12,786 nt of DNA from JANDLT01 sp041743485 (GTDB lineage Bacteria > Acidobacteriota > Blastocatellia > Pyrinomonadales > Pyrinomonadaceae). The stretch is from positions 1 through 12,786 of the forward strand of contig JBGTMR010000061.1 of the NCBI GenBank assembly GCA_041743485.1, read 5' to 3'. Of this stretch, positions 5,907 to 12,786 are shown piece by piece (position 1 is the first letter of the stretch; each line of letters starts with the position of its first letter). A model generated the notes under the pieces. The model was not told the DNA's origin, ran no database searches, and saw only the letters and a list, made by a program, of their open reading frames with translations. The translations under genes were made by a program, and so were the position numbers.

Positions 5907-8279
5907 ATGATTGCCAAAGAACTACAAGCCACACTAAGCATCGCCGTCAACGAAGCCATTAAGCGACAGCACGAATTTCTGACGCTCGAACATCTGCTTT
6001 ATGCCTTGACGCTCGACCGCACGGCGAGTCGCACGATTCGCGCGTGCGGCGGCGATGCGGAACGCTTGCGCGGTGAAGTCGTCAAGTTCTTCGATGAGCA
6101 AATGGAATCACTGCCGGAACGCGAAGACCAGATGCCGGAGCAGACGCGCATGTTTCAAGCGGTTCTGGAATACGCCCTCTCACAGGCTGAAGGTTCGGGA
6201 CAGGGGGAGATTGACGGCAATAACATTCTCGCCGCCCTGTTTCAAGCCGAGCGTTCGCACGCCGTCTATTTTCTACAACGACAAGGGATTTCGCGCTTAG
6301 ACGTTCTCAACTTCATTTCACACGGCATCTCGAAAGTCGCGTCGGACGGCAAACACGCGGGGATTTCCGGTCACACCGATACCGACGACATGGGCGCGTT
6401 CACCGATGACGAGGACTCCGCGCAAATGCCCGCCGACCCGCTCGCGGCGTTCGCGGTTGATTTGGTCGAACGCGCCGCCGCAGGGAAAATTGACCCGCTC
6501 ATCGGGCGCGAAAAAGAGTTGAGCCGCACGATTCAGGTTCTCTGCCGTCGAAGGAAAAACAATCCGATTTACGTCGGCGAACCCGGCGTCGGCAAGACCG
6601 CGATTGCCGAAGGCTTGGCACTGAAAATCTATGAAGGCGACGTTCCCGATGTGCTTCGTTCGGCAACCGTCTTCGCTCTCGATATGGGCGCATTGCTCGC
6701 CGGAACGAAGTATCGCGGCGAATTTGAGCAACGCTTAAAAGCCGTCATCTCGCGCATCAAGGAACACGACAACGCGATTCTTTTCATTGACGAGATTCAT
6801 ACTATCGTCGGTGCGGGCGCGGTTTCCGGCGGCTCTATGGATGCCTCGAACATCATCAAACCCGCGCTCGCCAACGGCGATATGCGCTGCATCGGTTCGA
6901 CGACTTACGCCGAATATAAAGCGGCGTTCGACCGTGACCGCGCCCTCGCGCGTCGCTTCCAGAAAATTGAAGTCAGCGAGACGACCATCGAAGAAACGAT
7001 TCAAATCCTAAACGGTTTGAAGTCGCGTTACGAAGAACATCACGGCATACGTTATACAAGCGAAGCCCTACGCGCCGCCGCCGAACTCTCCGCCAAACAC
7101 ATACACGAACGCTTCCTGCCCGACAAAGCGATTGACGTGATTGATGAAGCTGGTGCTTACGTCAAACTGTTTCCCGAAAACAAACGCCCGAAAACGATTC
7201 GCCCGAACGACATCGAAATCGTCGTCGCCCGCATCGCCAAAATCCCGACCGTCACGGTCGCAAGCAACGAGAAAGACAAACTAAGAAATCTCGAAACGGA
7301 ATTGCGCGCGGTCATCTACGGGCAGGACGAAGCCATCTCGCGCGTCGTCAAGGCAATCAAACTTCAGCGTTCCGGTCTCGGCGCGCCGGACAAACCGACG
7401 GGTTCATTCCTGTTTTCAGGTCCCACAGGCGTCGGCAAAACCGAACTCGCCAAGCAACTCGCGTCGAGTCTCGGCGTCGAATTCCTGCGCTTCGACATGA
7501 GCGAATACGCCGAAGCGCACACCGTCTCGCGTCTCATCGGCGCGCCGCCCGGCTACGTCGGCTTCGACCAAGGCGGCTTGCTGACCGATGCCGTCACGAA
7601 AACGCCTTATGCGGTTTTGGTTTTGGACGAAATCGAAAAAGCGCACCCGAACCTTTTCAACATCCTGCTTCAAGTCATGGACAGCGCGACCCTGACCGAC
7701 AACAACGGCAAGAAAGCCGACTTCCGCCACGTCACCTTGATTATGACGACCAACGCCGGAGCGCGCGAAATGAGCGACAGAGGAATCGGCTTTCAACCGG
7801 AATCGAAAAGCGGTTTGCGTGAAGGCATACGCGAAGGAGTGAAAGAAGCGGGCGATACGAACGCCGCGCTTGGGGAAAATACAAACGCGCTTCGCACCAA
7901 CGAAACAAGCACGACGAAGGGAAGCGGACGCGGGGCGATTGAACGCACATTCAGCCCCGAATTTCGCAACCGCCTCGATGCGTGGATTGCCTTCGCGCCG
8001 CTCTCATTTGCGACGATTGAGCGCGTCGTGGACAAGTTCATCGCCGAACTTCAAAAGCAACTCGTCCCGAAGAAAATCACACTCGAAATATCCGAACCCG
8101 CCCGCGCATGGCTCGCCCGTCGCGGCTTCGATAAGCAATTCGGGGCGCGTCCGATGGCACGTCTGATTCAAACCAAAATCAAAGAACCGCTTGCCGAGAA
8201 GCTTCTTTTCGACGACGTGACCGAAGGCGCAATCGTTCGTATCGAAGCGCAGGGCGACGATTTGACGTTGACGGTTTAA
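5907..8279 (+). CDS. clpA: ClpA, ATP-dependent Clp protease ATP-binding subunit
   Basis: 790 residues against 758 in E. coli. The AAA+ unfoldase forms hexamers that feed substrates, including ClpS-delivered N-degron proteins, to ClpP. Order: N-domain (1-140, HEFLTLEHLLYAL), a variable acidic linker (about 150-175), first AAA+ module with Walker A GEPGVGKT (224-231) and Walker B FIDE (293-296), second module with Walker A GPTGVGKT (505-512) and Walker B VLDE (572-575), C-terminal GARPMARLIQTKIKEPLAEKLL. The ClpP-docking loop motif IGF (627-629) is present, followed by about 52 residues before FSPEFRNRLD (from 682), where E. coli has about 16. The extra part is rich in Gly, Asn, Thr and charge. 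ATG 5907 has no Shine-Dalgarno. No clpP is in the window. Confidence 0.96.
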   Translation: MIAKELQATLSIAVNEAIKRQHEFLTLEHLLYALTLDRTASRTIRACGGDAERLRGEVVKFFDEQMESLPEREDQMPEQTRMFQAVLEYALSQAEGSGQGEIDGNNILAALFQAERSHAVYFLQRQGISRLDVLNFISHGISKVASDGKHAGISGHTDTDDMGAFTDDEDSAQMPADPLAAFAVDLVERAAAGKIDPLIGREKELSRTIQVLCRRRKNNPIYVGEPGVGKTAIAEGLALKIYEGDVPDVLRSATVFALDMGALLAGTKYRGEFEQRLKAVISRIKEHDNAILFIDEIHTIVGAGAVSGGSMDASNIIKPALANGDMRCIGSTTYAEYKAAFDRDRALARRFQKIEVSETTIEETIQILNGLKSRYEEHHGIRYTSEALRAAAELSAKHIHERFLPDKAIDVIDEAGAYVKLFPENKRPKTIRPNDIEIVVARIAKIPTVTVASNEKDKLRNLETELRAVIYGQDEAISRVVKAIKLQRSGLGAPDKPTGSFLFSGPTGVGKTELAKQLASSLGVEFLRFDMSEYAEAHTVSRLIGAPPGYVGFDQGGLLTDAVTKTPYAVLVLDEIEKAHPNLFNILLQVMDSATLTDNNGKKADFRHVTLIMTTNAGAREMSDRGIGFQPESKSGLREGIREGVKEAGDTNAALGENTNALRTNETSTTKGSGRGAIERTFSPEFRNRLDAWIAFAPLSFATIERVVDKFIAELQKQLVPKKITLEISEPARAWLARRGFDKQFGARPMARLIQTKIKEPLAEKLLFDDVTEGAIVRIEAQGDDLTLTV

Positions 8280-8287
8280 TCACAAAC

Positions 8288-8327
8288 AAAGCGAAGCGGA
8301 GTGCGTAAATACACTCCGCTTCGCTTT
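8288..8327. terminator. Bidirectional intrinsic terminator between clpA and rpsT
   Basis: A perfect 16-bp inverted repeat (8288-8303 with 8312-8327) around an 8-nt loop. Arms start with AAA and end with TTT, so both strands give a GC-rich stem followed by a short U run (TTTATG forward, TTTGTTTG reverse). It lies between the convergent clpA and rpsT stops and can serve both. Confidence 0.9.
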
Positions 8328-8350
8328 ATGTAATGTGAACGATTTTATGT

Positions 8351-8629
8351 TTAGCTTTGCGGCGGGGCGGCGGCTTGATTGACGCGCGCCGTGAGTCTCG
8401 ACTTATAACGGGCGGCGGCGTTGCGGTGAATCACGCCCTTCTGAATCGCTTTATCAATCACGGAGACTGTCGCGGGCAGTAAGGTTTGGGCATCGCCCGC
8501 TTCGCCTGTCGCAAGCGCGAGGCGCAATTTCTTAATTGCGGTGCGAACGCGGCTGCGGTTGTTACGGTTGATTTCGCGGCGTTTCTCGTTCTGGCGCATC
8601 CGCTTCTTGGCTGATTTATGATTAGGCAT
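8351..8629 (-). CDS. rpsT: Small ribosomal subunit protein bS20
   Basis: 92 residues, very basic. It binds 16S rRNA early in 30S assembly. The N-terminus MPNHKSAKKRMRQNEKRRE and the helical SRVRTAIKKL, then IDKAIQKGVIHRNAAARYKSRL are characteristic of S20. The ATG at 8629 gives the canonical MPNHKSA start; an upstream TTG at 8641 would add MKVK and is unlikely. GGAG lies 13 nt before the ATG, with a GAAAG closer. The short tail NQAAAPPQS is non-conserved. It is a single-gene unit, with its own promoter upstream and the shared terminator downstream. S20 in E. coli represses its own translation; the roughly 95-nt leader here leaves room for that, but I see no defined structure. Confidence 0.97.
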   Translation of the reverse strand: MPNHKSAKKRMRQNEKRREINRNNRSRVRTAIKKLRLALATGEAGDAQTLLPATVSVIDKAIQKGVIHRNAAARYKSRLTARVNQAAAPPQS

Positions 8630-8731
8630 CTTTACTTTCAATCTCCGAAAACTTTAAGGGCAATAAATTTAGTGCGTTGGATGGTTGTCTCCCGCGTCTC
8701 GTCGTCAGTCGGCATCCGGCGCGAATCGGTG

Positions 8732-8761
8732 AGTATAGGAAGCGCGTCATAAATGTGTCAA
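8732..8761 (-). promoter_or_regulatory. Sigma70-type promoter of rpsT
   Basis: TTGACA (complement of 8756-8761), an 18-bp spacer and TATACT (complement of 8732-8737). Start of transcription would fall near 8725, about 95 nt before the rpsT ATG. It is the strongest promoter match I saw in the window. Confidence 0.75.
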
Positions 8762-8806
8762 GGCGCGCAACGAAAACCGGCGTCCCGCACCGCTTTGGAG
8801 ATTTCG

Positions 8807-8836
8807 TTGACACCCGGCGCAAGCGTGTAGTAGCGT
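8807..8836 (+). promoter_or_regulatory. Candidate promoter of the phoH-ybeY operon
   Basis: TTGACA at 8807-8812, an 18-bp spacer and TAGCGT at 8831-8836 (half-match to TATAAT). It is divergent from the rpsT promoter, with the two -35 boxes about 46 bp apart. The remainder of the 8630-8962 gap holds a possible 27-codon leader reading frame (8854-8937) and the phoH ribosome site; I see nothing else in it. Confidence 0.4.
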
Positions 8837-8943
8837 GTCTTCAAAACCAAACAATGACACATCTCACGCTCATCCTTCCCCTGTCCGTCGCCCCCGATTC
8901 CGCATCTATTAACGACTCTTTCAACCGATTGTTTTAACCCTCT

Positions 8944-8949
8944 AAGGAG
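8944..8949 (+). promoter_or_regulatory. Ribosome binding site of phoH
   Basis: AAGGAG, a strong Shine-Dalgarno. It is 1 nt from the TTG at 8951 (too close) and 13 nt from the TTG at 8963 (long), so the start rests partly on protein similarity. Confidence 0.55.
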
Positions 8950-8962
8950 CTTGTTTTTCCAT

Positions 8963-11212
<2,250 letters not shown>

Positions 11213-11219
11213 GGCACGC

Positions 11220-11237
11220 GATTGAACACGTTCAATC
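11220..11237. repeat. 8-bp inverted repeat after phoH
   Basis: GATTGAAC and GTTCAATC around AC, seven bases after the phoH stop. There is no U run after it, so it is not a standard terminator. It could stabilise the phoH mRNA end or be a protein site. Confidence 0.5.
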
Positions 11238-11260
11238 TGAAATGTAATTGAGATTTCAAA

Positions 11261-11274
11261 TTTGAGATTTGAGA
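11261..11274 (+). repeat. Heptamer repeat TTTGAGA x2 overlapping the ybeY start
   Basis: Two copies of TTTGAGA; the final A is the A of the ybeY ATG. The repeat supplies the only purine-rich GAG before the start. A diverged copy (TTGAGATTTC) lies just upstream. Confidence 0.7.
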
Positions 11275-11765
11275 TGACCGGAAGCATCGTTGAAATAATC
11301 AACCGTCAACGCAAGCACAAGCTTGACGCGGAGCATTGGCGGGCGTTTACCGTGCGTGCGTTGGGTGCGGTCAAACGCATGAGGAATGATGCGACGAAGA
11401 ACAAACGGACGAAGGACAAACGGACGAAGAACGCATCCGAAGGGGCGACGATTGTTTTTGCGGGCGAAGCGTTGATGCGCAAATTGAACCGCGACTTTCG
11501 CGGCATGGACAAAGCGACGGACGTGCTTTCGTTTCCGCTGGAACAGAGTGAATTTGAGAGCGCGGCAAACCCGTCGGCGGGCGACATCGTGATTTGTACT
11601 GCCCAAGCCGCGCGGCAAGCAAAGGAAAATGATTTGAGTCTTGACACGGAAATCGCGCAACTCATTTTGCACGGGTTGCTTCACTTACACGGCTATGACC
11701 ACACGACCGACGCGGGCGAGATGAACGAATCAGAGATGCGCTTACGCCTCCGACTTGGCATATAA
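11274..11765 (+). CDS. ybeY: YbeY endoribonuclease (rRNA maturation factor)
   Basis: 163 residues. YbeY is a zinc-dependent single-strand RNase involved in 16S rRNA 3' end maturation and ribosome quality control. The zinc motif HGLLHLHGYDH is complete at 133-143 (His133, His137, His143). Upstream are ATIVFAGEALMRKLNRDFRG and DKATDVLSFPL, typical of the family, and GDIVIC. Residues 41-53 are an inserted, very basic stretch (TKNKRTKDKRTKN) encoded by a 15-bp tandem repeat, between the N-terminal helix and the core. I start at ATG 11274 (MTGSIVEIIN), 61 nt after phoH; an in-frame TTG at 11262 would add four residues. Adjacent to phoH and a CBS gene, as in the known ybeZ-ybeY-ybeX set; PhoH and YbeY homologs are reported to cooperate. 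Confidence 0.93.
   Translation: MTGSIVEIINRQRKHKLDAEHWRAFTVRALGAVKRMRNDATKNKRTKDKRTKNASEGATIVFAGEALMRKLNRDFRGMDKATDVLSFPLEQSEFESAANPSAGDIVICTAQAARQAKENDLSLDTEIAQLILHGLLHLHGYDHTTDAGEMNESEMRLRLRLGI
11394..11432 (+). repeat. In-frame 15-bp tandem repeat inside ybeY
   Basis: Unit ACGAAGRACAAACGG occurs at 11394-11408 and 11409-11423 with a partial third copy (11424-11432). It encodes repeated TKxKR. Since the unit is a multiple of three, copy-number change would lengthen or shorten a basic loop without breaking the frame. Confidence 0.9.
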
Positions 11766-11779
11766 TCTCCGTTCACAAT

Positions 11780-12786
11780 ATGGAGATAGAAATACTACTG
11801 ACTTGTTTGTCGCTCGTTGCGCTTGTATTCGTGGCGACGATTGATTCGGCGTTTAGCTTAATGAGCGATGTCGGCTTGCGCCGTCTCATCACCGAAGCCG
11901 AAGAACGCCCGCGTCCGGCGGGCGCGATTCTCATCAAAGAGATTACCGACAACCGCCCGCGCTTTCGCTTCGCGTTAAGCTTTGCGATTCAGACTTTGCT
12001 CATCGCGGTTTCGGTATTGTTGACTTCGATTTTCTTTCGACTCTTTCCCGACCCGCGCCTGACGCCGCTCGCGTTCGTCGCCAGCCTTCTCATCGCCATT
12101 ATCTTTCGTCAAATCGTGCCGCGCTTAATCGCCCGTCGTAATCCCGAAGCGGTTCTGATTGCGACCTTGCCCGTTGCCCGCCCGCTCTACCAACCTATCG
12201 CGCGGCTTGTGCTTCCGCGTTCGACCGCCGCGCAGAAACGGAGCGACCAAACCCTTGATGCGACACCGACCAACGAAGAAACGGAAGACACGGACGAGGA
12301 CGACATTCAGGCTTTGATTGATGTCGGTGAAGAGGAAGGCATCATCGAGGAACAGGAAGGCGAACTGATTCACTCAATCATCGAGTTCGGCGACACGCGC
12401 GTTAATGAAGTGATGACGCCGCGCAACCGCATCGCCGCCCTGCCGCTTTCGGCTTCCGTGCGTCAGGCGCGCGACCTCGTGAACGAAACCAAGTATTCGC
12501 GCTTGCCCGTTTATCGTGACCAGATTGATAACGTCGAAGGCATCATCTATGTCCGCGATTTGCTTCAATGCTGGTCAGACGGAAGGGAAGACGAAGGGAT
12601 TGAATCCTTGCTTCGTCCCGCGTACTTCGTGCCGGAAACCAAACCCATCGCCCACCTGCTTCAAGAGATGCAGCAACAGCGTGTCCAACTCGCAATGGTC
12701 ACGGATGAATACGGCGGCGTCGAAGGCTTGGTCACGGTCGAAGACATTCTTGAGGAAATCGTCGGCGAGATTGAAGACGAAGACAC
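11780..12786 (+). CDS. CNNM/CBS-domain membrane protein (HlyC/CorC family, YbeX-like), 3' end missing
   Basis: 335 codons are present and the frame stays open to the right edge. Order: a CNNM/DUF21-type membrane region with hydrophobic segments at about 5-26, 63-88 and 95-115; an acidic linker (160-200); then the CBS pair. CBS1 covers EVMTPRNRIAALPLSASV to YSRLPVYRDQIDNVEGIIYVRDLL (210-262); CBS2 covers LLRPAYFVPETKPIAHLL to VTDEYGGVEGLVTVEDILEEIVGEI (277-331). The C-terminal transporter-associated domain usual in this family would follow beyond the window. Homologs are implicated in Mg2+/Co2+ handling; in E. coli the ybeX gene next to ybeY encodes the CBS part without a membrane domain. ATG 11780 lies 14 nt after ybeY, with no clear ribosome site, so translational coupling is plausible. 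Confidence 0.92.
   Translation, partial: MEIEILLTCLSLVALVFVATIDSAFSLMSDVGLRRLITEAEERPRPAGAILIKEITDNRPRFRFALSFAIQTLLIAVSVLLTSIFFRLFPDPRLTPLAFVASLLIAIIFRQIVPRLIARRNPEAVLIATLPVARPLYQPIARLVLPRSTAAQKRSDQTLDATPTNEETEDTDEDDIQALIDVGEEEGIIEEQEGELIHSIIEFGDTRVNEVMTPRNRIAALPLSASVRQARDLVNETKYSRLPVYRDQIDNVEGIIYVRDLLQCWSDGREDEGIESLLRPAYFVPETKPIAHLLQEMQQQRVQLAMVTDEYGGVEGLVTVEDILEEIVGEIEDED

Noticed and set aside
8951..8962. TTG at 8951 as phoH start
   Set aside because: Only 1 nt from the Shine-Dalgarno; the TTG at 8963 gives a more natural KKIELPPRG start, though its 13-nt spacing is long.

Overview
This window reads as chromosomal bacterial DNA built mostly of housekeeping genes. Start-codon use is relaxed: probable TTG starts for lpd, phoH and a small zinc-ribbon gene, and possibly GTG for clpS. 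Gene content and protein style suggest a soil-type Gram-negative lineage, perhaps Acidobacteriota/Blastocatellia. That placement is an inference with low confidence and needs a phylogeny.

Left part (1-4486, all minus strand): a 2-oxoacid (probably pyruvate) dehydrogenase region. In transcription order it holds lpd (E3, dihydrolipoamide dehydrogenase), a small Cys-rich CPWCGK protein resembling DUF6980, a non-coding block dense with small hairpins, the E1 alpha gene with an unusual charged N-terminal extension, a clan AA (retropepsin-like) aspartic protease, and the start of the E1 beta gene, which runs off the left edge. No E2 gene is visible.

Middle (4616-8279): aat (minus) is divergent from clpS-clpA (plus). 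These three encode successive steps of the bacterial N-degron pathway: Aat adds Leu/Phe to N-termini, ClpS recognises the degron, and ClpA unfolds the substrate for ClpP. The clpS-clpA gap consists largely of two heptamer tandem-repeat tracts. ClpA carries an extra low-complexity stretch just after its ClpP-docking IGF motif. A strong symmetric terminator separates clpA from the convergent rpsT.

Right part (8351-12786): rpsT (minus, good sigma70-type promoter) is divergent from phoH-ybeY-CNNM/CBS gene (plus), equivalent to the ybeZ-ybeY-ybeX order known in other bacteria. phoH is interrupted exactly in its P-loop by a large intein with two LAGLIDADG endonuclease motifs; splicing would restore GPAGTGKS. 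ybeY begins inside a heptamer repeat and contains an in-frame 15-bp tandem repeat. The last gene runs off the right edge.

The most unusual items are the intein in the PhoH P-loop; the hairpin array at 2305-2566, where several stems share AGCC/GGCT arms but differ inside with compensating changes; the aspartic protease gene between E1 alpha and E1 beta; and repeat-derived insertions in or around several essential genes.
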